Below are positions 17,449 through 27,469 of a DNA stretch of 64,000 nt, piece by piece. This DNA comes from Exilibacterium tricleocarpae (GTDB lineage Bacteria; Pseudomonadota; Gammaproteobacteria; Pseudomonadales; Cellvibrionaceae), in NCBI RefSeq assembly GCF_007004655.1, contig NZ_ML660103.1, positions 1 to 64,000 on the forward strand, in the 5' to 3' direction. Within the stretch, counting starts at the first letter, position 1, and each line of letters opens with the position of its first letter. The notes below the pieces were generated by a model. The model worked only from the letters and a program-made list of their open reading frames with translations. It made no database searches and had not been told where the DNA came from. The position numbers were made by a program, and so were the translations under genes.

Positions 17449-18777
17449 ATGAAACCGAACAACTGGGCTATAAAACCGAAGAAACTAGCCACGAAACTGA
17501 ATAAGCTGGCCTCAAAGATGGCGGTGGCACTATCGAGCTGTCTACTCAGCGTCGTTGTCTGTGCCGCCGACACCATCAAAGTCGGTGTGCTTCACTCGCT
17601 GTCGGGCACCATGGCAATCAGTGAGACGACGCTGAAAGACACTGTCTTGATGATGGTGGAGGCGCAAAATAAAAAGGGCGGGCTGCTCGGTAAAAAACTC
17701 GAGGCCGTGGTGGTGGACCCGGCTTCCAACTGGCCGTTGTTCGCCGAAAAAACTCGAGAGCTGCTGACCAAGCACCAGGTGGATGTGATTTTCGGTTGCT
17801 GGACGTCGGTATCGCGAAAGTCGGTTCTGCCAGTCGTCGAAGAGCTTAACGGCCTGCTGTTTTACCCGGTGCAGTACGAGGGAGAGGAATCCTCGAAAAA
17901 TGTCTTCTACACCGGCGCGGCGCCCAATCAGCAGGCGATTCCCGCCGTCGACTATTTAAAGCAGGAATTGGAAGTGGAGCGCTGGGTGCTCGCCGGGACC
18001 GACTACGTGTACCCGCGCACTACCAATAAAATTCTCGAGGCTTACTTGAAAGCCAGCGGCGTCAGTGAGAAGGACATCATGATCAACTACACGCCTTTCG
18101 GGCATTCCGACTGGCAGAGCATTGTTGCCGAGATCAAAAAGTTCGGCGGTGCCGGCAAGAAAACCGCAGTGGTTTCCACCATCAATGGCGATGCCAACGT
18201 GCCTTTCTACAAAGAGCTGGGTAACCAGGGTATAGCTGCCGAGGATATCCCCGTGGTGGCCTTTTCGGTAGGTGAGGAGGAGCTGTCGGGCATAGATACC
18301 AAGCCCCTGGTCGGCCATCTCGCGGCCTGGAACTACTTTCAAAGTGTCGAGAGTGCTGCCAATGCCGATTTTATCAAACAGTGGAAAGCCTATATCAAGG
18401 ACGACAAGCGGGTGACCAACGATCCTATGGAGGCGACTTACATCGGTTTCAATTTGTGGGCGGCGGCGGTTGAAAAAGCCGGCACTACCGCAGTGGACAC
18501 GGTGGCAAAGGCGATGATCGGTATGACGGCGCCGAACCTGACCGGCACCACCGCGGTGATGAACCGCAATCACCATTTGTCCAAACCGGTGTTGATCGGT
18601 GAAATCCAGGACGACGGGCAGTTCGAAGTGGTGTGGGAAACCGAGTGGGTGGTACCGGGCGATGCCTGGTCCGATTACCTGCCCGGTTCGCGGGATATCG
18701 TGGCCGACTGGGTGGCGCCGATCAAATGCGGCAATTTCAATACCAAAACCGCCAAGTGTTCCGGCCAGAATTACTAG
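17449..18777 (+). CDS. urtA: Urea ABC transporter, substrate-binding protein
   Basis: 442 residues with a signal peptide ending near VVVCAADTIKVG. The mature sequence is strongly UrtA-like: KVGVLHSLSGTMAISETTLKDT, FGCWTSVSRKSVLPVVEE, NGLLFYPVQYEGEESSKNVFYTGAAPNQQ. It is the periplasmic receptor that hands urea to UrtBC. AGGGGA precedes the ATG. First gene of urtABCDE; a 186-base gap without a gene separates it from urtB. Confidence 0.95.
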   Translation: MKPNNWAIKPKKLATKLNKLASKMAVALSSCLLSVVVCAADTIKVGVLHSLSGTMAISETTLKDTVLMMVEAQNKKGGLLGKKLEAVVVDPASNWPLFAEKTRELLTKHQVDVIFGCWTSVSRKSVLPVVEELNGLLFYPVQYEGEESSKNVFYTGAAPNQQAIPAVDYLKQELEVERWVLAGTDYVYPRTTNKILEAYLKASGVSEKDIMINYTPFGHSDWQSIVAEIKKFGGAGKKTAVVSTINGDANVPFYKELGNQGIAAEDIPVVAFSVGEEELSGIDTKPLVGHLAAWNYFQSVESAANADFIKQWKAYIKDDKRVTNDPMEATYIGFNLWAAAVEKAGTTAVDTVAKAMIGMTAPNLTGTTAVMNRNHHLSKPVLIGEIQDDGQFEVVWETEWVVPGDAWSDYLPGSRDIVADWVAPIKCGNFNTKTAKCSGQNY

Positions 18778-18963
18778 TGCTTTGGCTGATAAAGATTTTC
18801 ATCCAAAACGGGTGTTGGTTTCCTTAGCTGACACGGTCTCGATCAGGCGCCCCCCTGCTCGAGACCTCAGTGCTAACGATGTGAAATTGTTTTCTGGTCG
18901 AAGCACTAATAGCCGTTGATCCGTTCGGCCCCTGTGCGCTTGAAAACGGCGCCCCCGTAAACG

Positions 18964-20637
18964 ATGACCTTGCAAAAGCGAATAATGCAAAAGCAGATTT
19001 TACAAAATACCGCCCTATGGGCCATTGTGCTGGTTTTGATCGGTTACGTGTTTTGCCGGCCTGTGTATGGGGAAGGTGAGGCAGTCGAGTTGCCGGCGCT
19101 GGCGCAGCAGCTCGCCGGTGTCAAATTAAAGGAATTGCCGAACCTTGTCGGGCAACTGGAGGTGGCGGGTAAAACAGCCGTTGTACCTTTGTTTGAAGCC
19201 CTGCTCAACGGCGATTTATATTACCGCAAGGTCGATCGCCTGGTGGTGATCGCGCGCTTGTCGCCGGCTGGTGACTATCAGCTCCGCGATGCCCTGCTGG
19301 TAACACCCCTGGGGCGCGCAGAGAAGAAAGCGCTGAAAAAGATAAGAATCAGCAACCGGGTGCGGTCCGGCCTGCGCGACGCTATCGCGCGACTGACGCT
19401 GTTCAGCGATGATCCGACGCTGCGGCGCCCGGCGGTAGCAAACCTGTTCAACCGGCTCGACGACGACAGCGTAGCGCTGTTGCAAAGCGCCGCAGCGCGG
19501 GAAACCGATACCGATATTCTCGCCACCATCGAGCGGGCGCTGGCCCTGCATACACTGCTGGTCTCGCCCGATATCCCGGCCCAATTGCAGGCCCTGGACA
19601 AACTTGACGGCAGTCTCGAACCGGTGGTCCGCAATCGGCTGGCAGCGCTGCTGGAGAGCACAGAGAACACCGGTGCAACCCGGGACCCGGCGGTTATTCG
19701 CAAAGCCGCGGCCGTGCTGCACAGTATTCACGCAGACATCGAGTTTTATGAATTTTTAGAGACGCTGTTTTTCGGCTTGAGTCTCGGCTCGGTGTTGCTG
19801 CTGGTGGCGACCGGGCTGGCCATCACTTTCGGGGTGATGGGCGTGATCAATATGGCCCACGGCGAGCTGATTATGCTGGGTGCCTATACCACCTACGTTG
19901 TGCAACTGCTGATGCCCGACCATATCGGTTACTCGCTGCTGGTAGCGGTACCGGCGGCGTTTTTGGTGTCGGCCGCGACAGGTATTGTTATTGAGCGGTC
20001 GGTCATCCGTTTTTTGCACGGCCGGCCGCTGGAAACGCTGCTGGCCACATTCGGCATCAGCCTGCTATTGCAACAAACGGTGCGCAGCGTGTTTTCTCCG
20101 CTGAACCGGCAGGTTGAATCGCCGTCCTGGTTGAGCGGCTCGCTGGAGCTAAACGCGGTGTTCTCACTGACTTACAATCGTCTTTATATCCTGGTGTTTG
20201 CACTGTTGGTGTTTGTGGCGTTGTTGTTGGTATTGAAGCGAACGTCGCTGGGCCTGCAGGTACGGGCGGTTGCGCAAAACCGGGAGATGGCCAAAGCCAT
20301 GGGCATTCGCACCGACTGGGTCGACGCGCTCACATTCGGGCTGGGTTCGGGTATTGCCGGCATTGCCGGTGTGGCCTTGAGCCAGTTGACCAATGTTGGC
20401 CCCAATCTGGGGCAGGCTTATATTATCGATTCGTTTATGGTGGTTGTTTTCGGCGGCGTGGGCAATTTGTGGGGCACCCTGGTCGGCAGTTTTTCCCTCG
20501 GTATCGTCAATAAATTTCTGGAGCCGGCCACCGGCGCGGTACTGGCCAATATTCTGGTATTGGTGTTCATCATCTTGTTTATACAAAAGCGCCCGCGCGG
20601 ATTGTTTCCGCAGCGGGGGCGGGCGGGGCAGTCGTGA
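18964..20637 (+). CDS. urtB: Urea ABC transporter permease UrtB
   Basis: 557 residues. After a signal/anchor segment comes an approximately 230-residue periplasmic domain (LPALAQQLAGVKLKELPNLV...), then the LivH-type permease core starting at FYEFLETLFFGLSLGSVLLLV. GVMGVINMAHGELIMLGAYT is the permease signature. The N-terminal domain is usual for proteobacterial UrtB. An ATG seven codons downstream (18985) is an alternative start. The last bases overlap urtC (ATGA). Confidence 0.93.
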   Translation: MTLQKRIMQKQILQNTALWAIVLVLIGYVFCRPVYGEGEAVELPALAQQLAGVKLKELPNLVGQLEVAGKTAVVPLFEALLNGDLYYRKVDRLVVIARLSPAGDYQLRDALLVTPLGRAEKKALKKIRISNRVRSGLRDAIARLTLFSDDPTLRRPAVANLFNRLDDDSVALLQSAAARETDTDILATIERALALHTLLVSPDIPAQLQALDKLDGSLEPVVRNRLAALLESTENTGATRDPAVIRKAAAVLHSIHADIEFYEFLETLFFGLSLGSVLLLVATGLAITFGVMGVINMAHGELIMLGAYTTYVVQLLMPDHIGYSLLVAVPAAFLVSAATGIVIERSVIRFLHGRPLETLLATFGISLLLQQTVRSVFSPLNRQVESPSWLSGSLELNAVFSLTYNRLYILVFALLVFVALLLVLKRTSLGLQVRAVAQNREMAKAMGIRTDWVDALTFGLGSGIAGIAGVALSQLTNVGPNLGQAYIIDSFMVVVFGGVGNLWGTLVGSFSLGIVNKFLEPATGAVLANILVLVFIILFIQKRPRGLFPQRGRAGQS

Positions 20638-21758
20638 TCACCGGCGGCAATATTTTCACAGTCGCTACTCTGCGCGCCCAGACGGCGCTGTTTGTCGCCG
20701 TGTTGTTTGGGGTAACCCTGTATGCCTCGGTGTGCAATTTACTCTTACCGCAGGACTCTGTTTTTTACGTCAGTACTTACACCGTCACCTTGATGGGCAA
20801 GTACCTGTGTTACGCGCTGCTGGCGCTGGCCGTGGATGTGATCTGGGGCTACTGTGGCATTTTGAGCCTTGGCCACGGCGCGTTTTTTGCGCTTGGCGGC
20901 TATGTGATGGGTATGTATTTGATGCGCCAGATCGGCGATCGCGGCGTCTACGGCAATTCGGAGCTGCCGGATTTTATGGTGTTTTTAAACTGGCAGGAGC
21001 TGCCCTGGTACTGGTGCGGCCTCGATCACTTCTGGCTTGCCGCGCTGCTGGTGTTGCTGGTGCCGGGGTTGCTCGCGTTTGGGTTTGGTTGGCTGGCATT
21101 TCGCTCGCGGGTGGCGGGCGTCTACCTGTCGATTATGACCCAGGCGCTGACCTATGCGCTGATGCTGGCGTTCTTTCGCAATGAAATGGGGTTTGGCGGC
21201 AACAACGGTTTGACCGACTTTAAAGATATACTGGGTTTCGATTTGCAGGCCGATACCACCCGCGTGGCCCTGATGTTGTGTTCGGCCCTGGCATTGGGGA
21301 CGGCCTATCTGGCGAGCCGGCTGATTCTGGCATCGAAGTTTGGACGGGTGATCCTGGCGATTCGCGATGCCGAGGACCGCGCCCGCTTTCTCGGTTTCCG
21401 CACCCAGGACTACAAGGTCTGGCTGTTCGTTTACTCCGCACTGCTGGCGGCGCTGGCCGGCGCGCTCTACGTCCCGCAGGTGGGAATTATCAACCCCGGC
21501 GAGTTCTCCCCGCTCAACTCTATTGAAGTGGTGGTGTGGGTAGCCGTCGGCGGCCGCGGCACACTTTACGGCGCTGTGGTCGGCGCGCTGTTGGTCAACT
21601 ACGCCAAGACCCGTTTTACCGGTGTGATGCCGGAAGCCTGGTTGTTTGCCCTCGGGTCACTGTTTGTGCTGGTTACCGTGTGTCTGCCGAAAGGGCTGGC
21701 CGGCCTGTTGTCCCGGCTCGGATCGCGGCGGCGTCGATTGGCGGCGGTGGACGCGTGA
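20634..21758 (+). CDS. urtC: Urea ABC transporter permease UrtC
   Basis: 374 residues, LivM-type inner-membrane permease with about eight to ten hydrophobic segments. Diagnostic stretches are CGILSLGHGAFFALGGYVMGMYLMR, NNGLTDFKDILGF and GILNPGEF-like GIINPGEFSPLNSIEVVVWVAVGGRGTL. It pairs with UrtB to form the urea channel. Overlaps urtB by four bases and the urtD GTG by four bases, showing translational coupling. Confidence 0.95.
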   Translation: MITGGNIFTVATLRAQTALFVAVLFGVTLYASVCNLLLPQDSVFYVSTYTVTLMGKYLCYALLALAVDVIWGYCGILSLGHGAFFALGGYVMGMYLMRQIGDRGVYGNSELPDFMVFLNWQELPWYWCGLDHFWLAALLVLLVPGLLAFGFGWLAFRSRVAGVYLSIMTQALTYALMLAFFRNEMGFGGNNGLTDFKDILGFDLQADTTRVALMLCSALALGTAYLASRLILASKFGRVILAIRDAEDRARFLGFRTQDYKVWLFVYSALLAALAGALYVPQVGIINPGEFSPLNSIEVVVWVAVGGRGTLYGAVVGALLVNYAKTRFTGVMPEAWLFALGSLFVLVTVCLPKGLAGLLSRLGSRRRRLAAVDA

Positions 21759-22618
21759 ACGCCACACAACGGCGCCGCGCGCCGCGCATGCTCGAAGACT
21801 TGCGGCAACTGCTGCGCCGCGATCAGGTCTGGCCATTTCTGCTGGAACCCGTGCCACCGGCAATCGATGTATCGCATCGGATGATTCTCTATGTCGAAGG
21901 CCTGACCGTCAGCTTTGACGGCTTTAAAGCGCTTAACGACCTCAACCTGTATCTGGAGGATGGCGAACTGCGTTGCCTGATCGGGGCCAACGGTGCCGGT
22001 AAAACCACCTTGATGGATGTGATCACCGGCAAGACCCGCCCCGATGCCGGCGCGGTGTTTTTCGGCCAGACCCTGAATCTGCTGGAGCGGTCGGAGGCGG
22101 ACATCGCGGCCCTGGGCGTCGGTCGTAAATTTCAAAAGCCCAGTGTGTTCGAGGCGCAGACGGTATACGCCAATCTTGAATTGGCGATGAAAATGAACAA
22201 AGGCATCTGGCCGACACTGCTGGCACGGCTCACCCCCGAACAGCGCGATCGTATCGATCAGGTGCTGGAGATTGTCGGTTTGGACCATCGCCGCGGGCTG
22301 GCCGCGGGCGCCCTGTCCCACGGCCAGAAACAGTGGCTGGAAATCGGTATGCTGCTGATTGCCGAACCGCGCCTGTTGTTGATTGACGAACCGGTGGCGG
22401 GCATGACTGCCCAGGAGACCGAACGCACGGCGCAGCTATTGACGTCGCTGGCCGGTGAGCACACGGTGGTGGTGGTGGAACACGATATGGAATTTGTCCG
22501 CAGTATTGCCAAGACGGTAACGGTGCTGCATCAGGGGGCGGTATTGGCCGAGGGCAGTATGGCGCAGGTGCAGAGCAACCCGGCGGTCGTGGAAGTCTAC
22601 CTGGGCGACAGCCAATGA
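21755..22618 (+). CDS. urtD: Urea ABC transporter ATPase UrtD
   Basis: About 287 residues from GTG 21755 (GTGA overlap with urtC); ATG at 21788 is an alternative. Walker A is GANGAGKTTLMD, the LSGGQ-equivalent is ALSHGQKQWLEIG, and Walker B is LLLIDEPVAGM. The signature SHGQKQWLEI is typical of UrtD/LivG. It hydrolyses ATP with UrtE to drive urea import. Confidence 0.93.
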   Translation: MNATQRRRAPRMLEDLRQLLRRDQVWPFLLEPVPPAIDVSHRMILYVEGLTVSFDGFKALNDLNLYLEDGELRCLIGANGAGKTTLMDVITGKTRPDAGAVFFGQTLNLLERSEADIAALGVGRKFQKPSVFEAQTVYANLELAMKMNKGIWPTLLARLTPEQRDRIDQVLEIVGLDHRRGLAAGALSHGQKQWLEIGMLLIAEPRLLLIDEPVAGMTAQETERTAQLLTSLAGEHTVVVVEHDMEFVRSIAKTVTVLHQGAVLAEGSMAQVQSNPAVVEVYLGDSQ

Positions 22619-23310
22619 TTGCCGTCACCGGGCTAAACCAGCGCTACGGCGGCACCCAGATACTCTGGGATGTCGGCCTGGATATCGCGGCCGGCTCGGT
22701 GACCTGTATCATGGGTCGCAATGGTGTCGGCAAGACCACGTTACTGAAATGCCTGATGGGCCTGCTGCCGATTGCGTCGGGTCGGGTGCTGTTAAACGGT
22801 ACCGATTTCACCCGCAAAAGCGCCGCCAGTCGCGCCCGTGCGGGGATTGGTTATGTGCCCCAGGGGCGCGATATTTTTCCGCTGTTGAGCGTGGAGGAAA
22901 ATCTGCGGGTGGGGCTCGGCGCCCGCCGCGACAAAGCAAAACAGATTCCCGCGCGGATTTTCGAGTTGTTTCCGGTGTTGGACGAGATGCGCCGGCGGCG
23001 CGGCGGCGATTTATCCGGTGGCCAGCAGCAGCAACTCGCCATCGGGCGCGCCCTGGTGCTGGAGCCCCGGGTGCTGTTACTCGACGAGCCCAACGAGGGC
23101 ATACAGCCCAATATCGTCAGGGAAATCGGCGACATTATTCTACAGCTCAATCGGCACGAGGGTTTGACGGTTATACTGGTCGAGCAAAAACTAGCCTTTG
23201 CCAAACGGGTCGGCCGGGACTTTCGTCTGCTGGAAAAAGGCAGAGTGGTTGCCGCGGGTCCGATGGACAATCTCAACGATGATCTAATTGCCAAGCACCT
23301 GGCGGTGTGA
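22615..23310 (+). CDS. urtE: Urea ABC transporter ATPase UrtE
   Basis: 231 residues, LivF-type ATPase: Walker A GRNGVGKTTLLK, signature DLSGGQQQQLAIGRAL, Walker B VLLLDEPNEGIQPNIV. The NEGIQPNIV motif is characteristic of UrtE. Overlaps urtD by ATGA. The operon continues into the small membrane protein and ureD, tying import to urease. Confidence 0.95.
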   Translation: MIAVTGLNQRYGGTQILWDVGLDIAAGSVTCIMGRNGVGKTTLLKCLMGLLPIASGRVLLNGTDFTRKSAASRARAGIGYVPQGRDIFPLLSVEENLRVGLGARRDKAKQIPARIFELFPVLDEMRRRRGGDLSGGQQQQLAIGRALVLEPRVLLLDEPNEGIQPNIVREIGDIILQLNRHEGLTVILVEQKLAFAKRVGRDFRLLEKGRVVAAGPMDNLNDDLIAKHLAV

Positions 23311-23348
23311 TATCGGTATGCAGCCTACACAAGAGGGGAATAGCAATC

Positions 23349-23585
23349 ATGTCGATAAAGGCTTTACACAGGTTACTTTGCTGGCTGGCGCTGTGGCTGC
23401 CGGCGGCTAGTGCGCTGGCACATCATACAGACGCTGACAGTTTTCGCCATCCCGGTGCGGCTATCGGCTTCGACGGGGGCTTTTGGTGGTTGCTCGGGGC
23501 TGCTGCGCTGGCGCTGCTGTGGTTGATTCGCCACATCTGGCGCCGGCGCCGTGTCGACGGCGGTGGCGATGACCGCGGGCGTTAA
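23349..23585 (+). CDS. Small membrane protein between urtE and ureD
   Basis: 78 residues from ATG 23349 (AGAGGGGA upstream). A signal peptide (LLCWLALWLPAASALA) is followed by HHTDADSFRHPG. One transmembrane helix (WWLLGAAALALLWLIRHIW) and an arginine-rich cytosolic tail come next. If cleaved after ALA, the mature N-terminus would begin His-His, a possible metal site in a nickel-enzyme cluster. Its end overlaps the start region of ureD. I recognise no named family. Confidence 0.6.
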   Translation: MSIKALHRLLCWLALWLPAASALAHHTDADSFRHPGAAIGFDGGFWWLLGAAALALLWLIRHIWRRRRVDGGGDDRGR

Positions 23586-24456
23586 CATCGCCGGCGGCGA
23601 GGCGGTTGGGCAATGTTGGCCGGCGTCGCTGGAGTTGGTACTGACGGCCGCCCCCGCCACGCGCCTGAGTCGCTGTCGTCACCGCGGCCCGCTCTACGTA
23701 CAAAAACCTTTTTATCCGGAAGGTGCTGACTGGGCGCATATTTACTTATTGCATCCGCCGGGGGGCATTGTCTCCGGCGACAGCCTGGAGATCAGCGTGC
23801 AGGCGCAGGCGGGGGCGGGTGCGCTGTTGACCACGCCGGGGGCGGCCAGGGTCTATCGCGCCCGCGCTGCGCCGGCCCTGTCTGAACAGCGCCAAAGCGT
23901 CCGCCTGCGGGTCGACGACGGCGCGGCGCTGGAATGGTTGCCGATGGAGACGATCGTTTTCGACGGCGCCCGGGTGCGACTGGATACCCAAATAGAGTTG
24001 GCGTCGAAGGGTCGCTGTATAGCCTGGGAAATCACTTGCTTTGGCCTGCCGGCGAGCGGAGAATGGTTCCGCCGTGGTACGTTTACCCAACACTATCAGG
24101 TGTCGCGCGACGGGCGTCCACTGTTTGTCGATCATCTGGCGCTGGCGGAAAATCGCGCTCGCTTTTTGGCCGCCAAGGCCGGCATGGGGGGACAGCCGGT
24201 GACCGGTTTCCTGTTGGCGGGACCCGTCGACGAGTCGTCGGTGCCACCTGAACAATTACAGGCGTTGCGCCAGGTGCCGGCGGCGCTGGCATTGCCGGAC
24301 GCCGGTAGTATAACCCTGGTGAACGGATTTTATGTGGGCCGCTATCTCGGCGCCAGTGCCGCCGGTGCGCGGCGCCTGTTTATGGCCTGGTGGCAGTTAT
24401 TGCGCCCGTTGCTGTTGCGGCGCGATGCCTGCGCCCCGCGCATCTGGTGCACCTGA
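23569..24456 (+). CDS. ureD: Urease accessory protein UreD
   Basis: 295 residues from ATG 23569 (GTG at 23551 also in frame). Family motifs: GPLYVQKPFYPEG, CHVYLLHPPGG-like AHIYLLHPPGGIVSGD, LLTTPGAARVYRAR, LEWLPMETIVFDGA. UreD (UreH) docks on apo-urease and, with UreF and UreG, delivers nickel. Overlaps the small membrane gene. Confidence 0.93.
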   Translation: MTAGVNIAGGEAVGQCWPASLELVLTAAPATRLSRCRHRGPLYVQKPFYPEGADWAHIYLLHPPGGIVSGDSLEISVQAQAGAGALLTTPGAARVYRARAAPALSEQRQSVRLRVDDGAALEWLPMETIVFDGARVRLDTQIELASKGRCIAWEITCFGLPASGEWFRRGTFTQHYQVSRDGRPLFVDHLALAENRARFLAAKAGMGGQPVTGFLLAGPVDESSVPPEQLQALRQVPAALALPDAGSITLVNGFYVGRYLGASAAGARRLFMAWWQLLRPLLLRRDACAPRIWCT

Positions 24457-24524
24457 TCGGTGCACACTTTTTTGAGAACAGCTTGATCGTTATTTGACGA
24501 TAGCAACACTGGCAGGTGAATTCC

Positions 24525-24827
24525 ATGGAACTGTTACCGAGAGAGAAAGACAAGTTGTTGGTGTTTGCCGCCGCCCTGCTGGCCGAGCGGCGCCTTAAGC
24601 GGGGCTTGAAACTCAACTATCCGGAAGCTGTGGCCTACCTGACACTGGAAATTATGGAGGGGGCTCGCGACGGCAAATCGGTGGCCGAGTTGATGAGTGA
24701 CGGGAAGGAGATTCTCAGCGCCGATCAGGTAATGGATGAAGTGCCGGCGCTGATTCCCGAAGTGCAGGTTGAGGCCACGTTTCCCGATGGTACCAAGTTA
24801 GTTACGGTGCATAACCCGATTAGCTAG
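24525..24827 (+). CDS. ureA: Urease subunit gamma
   Basis: 100 residues from ATG 24525: [20 protein letters not shown] through VTVHNPIS, full length for the gamma subunit. It forms the (alpha-beta-gamma)3 core with UreB and UreC in the cytoplasm. Unusually, about 580 bases holding two palindromic elements separate it from ureB. Confidence 0.95.
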   Translation: MELLPREKDKLLVFAAALLAERRLKRGLKLNYPEAVAYLTLEIMEGARDGKSVAELMSDGKEILSADQVMDEVPALIPEVQVEATFPDGTKLVTVHNPIS

Positions 24828-24842
24828 TGAGGTTAGACTGGA

Positions 24843-25073
24843 GTGGCATTTCTTGAGTAAATTTGTGCTAATTGACCAGATCTGACTCTGGCAGAAGCCT
24901 TCAGAAACACGCTGTGAACCCATCCATGGGAGCTTCCCGACAGCATCCCTGCTGTCGAGAGTTTCTGAAGGCTTCCGCCAGAGCCAGATCTTCCTTCAGC
25001 ACGCTTGATCGAAGTCGGTAGTAGTGGGGCGGTGATCGATAAAATAGTGCAAATACGCTCAAAGAAATGTCAT
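24843..25073 (+). repeat. MITE-like palindromic element, copy 2 (between ureA and ureB)
   Basis: An inner hairpin spans 24878-24991 with two mismatches in the arms. Outer inverted repeats GGCATTTCTTGAGTAAATTTG (24845 on) and its partner near 25048-25071 match at about 19 of 24 positions. The loop is almost identical to copy 1, while the arms differ over a dozen positions. Confidence 0.85.
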
Positions 25074-25088
25074 TCGAGCTAGATTGGA

Positions 25089-25366
25089 ATGGTACTTATT
25101 TAAGAAGGTTTGCAACAGTTTATTGATTTCTTCCTCAGTCGTGTTTGTCTCGATTAAGAACACTGAGGGTAGGTCTGCCTCGGGTTGGGGCTTTCAGAAA
25201 CTCTCGACAGCAGGGATGCTGTCGGGAAGTCCCCATGGATGGGTTCACGACGTGTTTCTGAAAGCCCCAACCCGAGGCAGACCGATCAATTGGCACTCCT
25301 TTACGAAAGTAAATACTATTTAGATCAAACCGATCAATTGGCACCATGTCCCTTAAAAAGTGACAC
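25089..25366 (-). repeat. MITE-like palindromic element, copy 3 (between ureA and ureB, inverted)
   Basis: A perfect 30-bp arm pair lies at 25172-25201 and 25253-25282, with the loop in the opposite orientation to copy 2. Outer inverted repeats are near 25089-25116 and 25340-25366. CCGATCAATTGGCAC is duplicated at 25281-25295 and 25330-25344. The element ends about 25 bases before the ureB ribosome binding site. Confidence 0.85.
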
Positions 25367-25407
25367 TCAAGCCCGGCCAACAAAACATAAAAGGAGCAGC
25401 GCCCACC

Positions 25408-25752
25408 ATGATTCCCGGAGAAATACTTGTCGGCGCGGGTGATATCCCGTTGAACGAAGGTCTGGACACGCTCAGCCTGCGAGTGGAGAACACCGGCGAC
25501 CGACCGGTGCAGGTGGGTTCGCATTATCACTTCTACGAGGTCAACCCGGCGCTGCGCTTCGCGCGCGACAAGACGCGGGGATTTCGTCTCAATATTGCTG
25601 CCGGCACGGCCGTGCGCTTCGAACCGGGCCAGGATCGCGACGTTGAACTGGTGGCGTTTGGCGGTGCGCGGCGGGTGTACGGTTTTCGCGGCGCGGTGAT
25701 GGGGCCGCTCGATCCCGGGCCGGTAAACGGGGGAGACGGCGATCATGACTAA
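25408..25752 (+). CDS. ureB: Urease subunit beta
   Basis: 114 residues from ATG 25408, preceded by [26 protein letters not shown] opens the protein and [18 protein letters not shown] is the family signature. The frame is open further upstream, but no better start exists. Overlaps ureC by eight bases. Confidence 0.95.
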   Translation: MIPGEILVGAGDIPLNEGLDTLSLRVENTGDRPVQVGSHYHFYEVNPALRFARDKTRGFRLNIAAGTAVRFEPGQDRDVELVAFGGARRVYGFRGAVMGPLDPGPVNGGDGDHD

Positions 25753-27448
25753 ACTGGATCGACACACCTATGCCGCCATGTTCGGGCCCACCACCGGTGA
25801 CCGCGTGCGCCTTGGCGACACCGCCCTGATTATCGAGGTGGAGCAGGACATGACCCGCTACGGCGACGAGGTGAAGTTCGGCGGCGGTAAAGTCATTCGC
25901 GACGGTATGGGGCAGAGCCAGCGCAGTTGCGCCGACACCGTCGACACGGTGATCACCAATGCGTTGATACTCGATCACTGGGGTATTGTCAAAGCGGATA
26001 TCGGCCTCAAGCACGGTCGTATAGCGGCTATCGGTAAAGCGGGCAACCCCGATGTTCAGGACGGTGTCACCATCGCCATAGGTCCGGGCACCGAGGTGAT
26101 TGCCGGGGAGGGGCAGATTGTTACCGCCGGCGCCGTCGATGCGCATATTCATTTTATCTGCCCCCAGCAGATCGAAGAGGCGCTGATGTCGGGGGTAACC
26201 ACCATGCTCGGCGGCGGTACCGGGCCGGCGACCGGCACCAATGCCACCACCTGCACGCCGGGGCCGTGGAATATCGGCAAGATGTTACAGGCGACCGACA
26301 ACCTGCCGATGAACTTCGGCTTCCTGGGCAAGGGCAATGCCAGCCTGCCGGTGGCGCTTGAAGAACAAATGCTCGGCGGCGCTTGCGGCTTAAAACTGCA
26401 CGAGGACTGGGGTACCACGCCGGCGGCGATCGACAACTGCCTGAATGTCGCCGAACAGTTTGACGTGCAGGTGGCGATCCATACCGACACCCTCAACGAA
26501 TCGGGCTTTGTCGACGATACCCTGGCGGCGTTCAAGGGGCGCGCCATTCACACCTATCACACCGAGGGCGCCGGCGGCGGCCACGCGCCGGATATCATTA
26601 AAGCCTGTGCCGAGCCCAATGTGTTGCCGTCGTCGACCAACCCGACCCGGCCCTACACCCGCAACACGGTGGATGAACACCTGGATATGTTGATGGTCTG
26701 CCACCACCTGGATACCACCATTCCCGAGGATGTGGCCTTTGCCGATTCCCGCATTCGCAAAGAGACCATTGCCGCGGAGGATATTTTTCACGACCTCGGC
26801 GCCTTCAGTATGATCGCCTCCGACTCCCAGGCCATGGGGCGGGTCGGCGAGGTGATCACCCGCACCTGGCAGACCGCGCACAAGATGAAAACCCAGCGCG
26901 GTGCGCTGGCGCAGGACAATGAGCGGATGGATAACTTCCGCGCCCGTCGCTATGTCGCCAAGTACACCATCAACCCGGCGATCACTCACGGTATCGACAG
27001 TGAAGTGGGTTCGGTGGAGGTGGGCAAACTGGCCGATCTGGTGCTGTGGAAACCGGCGTTTTTCGGCATCAAACCCGCGCTGATTATCAAAGGCGGGTTT
27101 ATCGCCGCCGCGCCCATGGGTGACGCCAACGCGTCCATACCCACGCCGCAACCGGTGCATTACCGCCCCATGTTCGGCAGCTTCGGCGAGGCTCCGCGCC
27201 AGACTGCGGTGACGTTTAGCTGTGCGGCGGCCATCGACGCGGATATTGGCGCCGCACTGGGTCTGGGCCGGCGCCTGGTGGCGTGTCGCAATACGCGGGC
27301 GATTACCAAACACACTATGATTCACAACGCCTGGATGCCGGTCATCACCGTCGACCCGCAGACTTATGAGGTACGGGCCGACGGCCAATTACTGACCTGC
27401 GAGCCGGCCGAGCGTCTGCCCCTGGCCCAGTTGTACAGTTTATTTTGA
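25745..27448 (+). CDS. ureC: Urease subunit alpha (catalytic)
   Basis: 567 residues, full length. The nickel ligands and catalytic residues are all visible: HIHFICPQQ (two His), GLKLHEDWG (carbamylated Lys), [13 protein letters not shown] (His), [14 protein letters not shown] (His) and [18 protein letters not shown] (Asp). The flap Cys-His is in MLMVCHHLD. It hydrolyses urea to ammonia and carbamate in the cytoplasm after UreDEFG-dependent nickel loading. Confidence 0.98.
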   Translation: MTKLDRHTYAAMFGPTTGDRVRLGDTALIIEVEQDMTRYGDEVKFGGGKVIRDGMGQSQRSCADTVDTVITNALILDHWGIVKADIGLKHGRIAAIGKAGNPDVQDGVTIAIGPGTEVIAGEGQIVTAGAVDAHIHFICPQQIEEALMSGVTTMLGGGTGPATGTNATTCTPGPWNIGKMLQATDNLPMNFGFLGKGNASLPVALEEQMLGGACGLKLHEDWGTTPAAIDNCLNVAEQFDVQVAIHTDTLNESGFVDDTLAAFKGRAIHTYHTEGAGGGHAPDIIKACAEPNVLPSSTNPTRPYTRNTVDEHLDMLMVCHHLDTTIPEDVAFADSRIRKETIAAEDIFHDLGAFSMIASDSQAMGRVGEVITRTWQTAHKMKTQRGALAQDNERMDNFRARRYVAKYTINPAITHGIDSEVGSVEVGKLADLVLWKPAFFGIKPALIIKGGFIAAAPMGDANASIPTPQPVHYRPMFGSFGEAPRQTAVTFSCAAAIDADIGAALGLGRRLVACRNTRAITKHTMIHNAWMPVITVDPQTYEVRADGQLLTCEPAERLPLAQLYSLF

Positions 27449-27469
27449 GGACCGCTTCAGGAGACAGTC

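Noticed and set aside
24843-25366. CRISPR-like array between ureA and ureB
   Set aside because: Only two inverted copies, 110-base palindromes, no regular spacers or cas genes.
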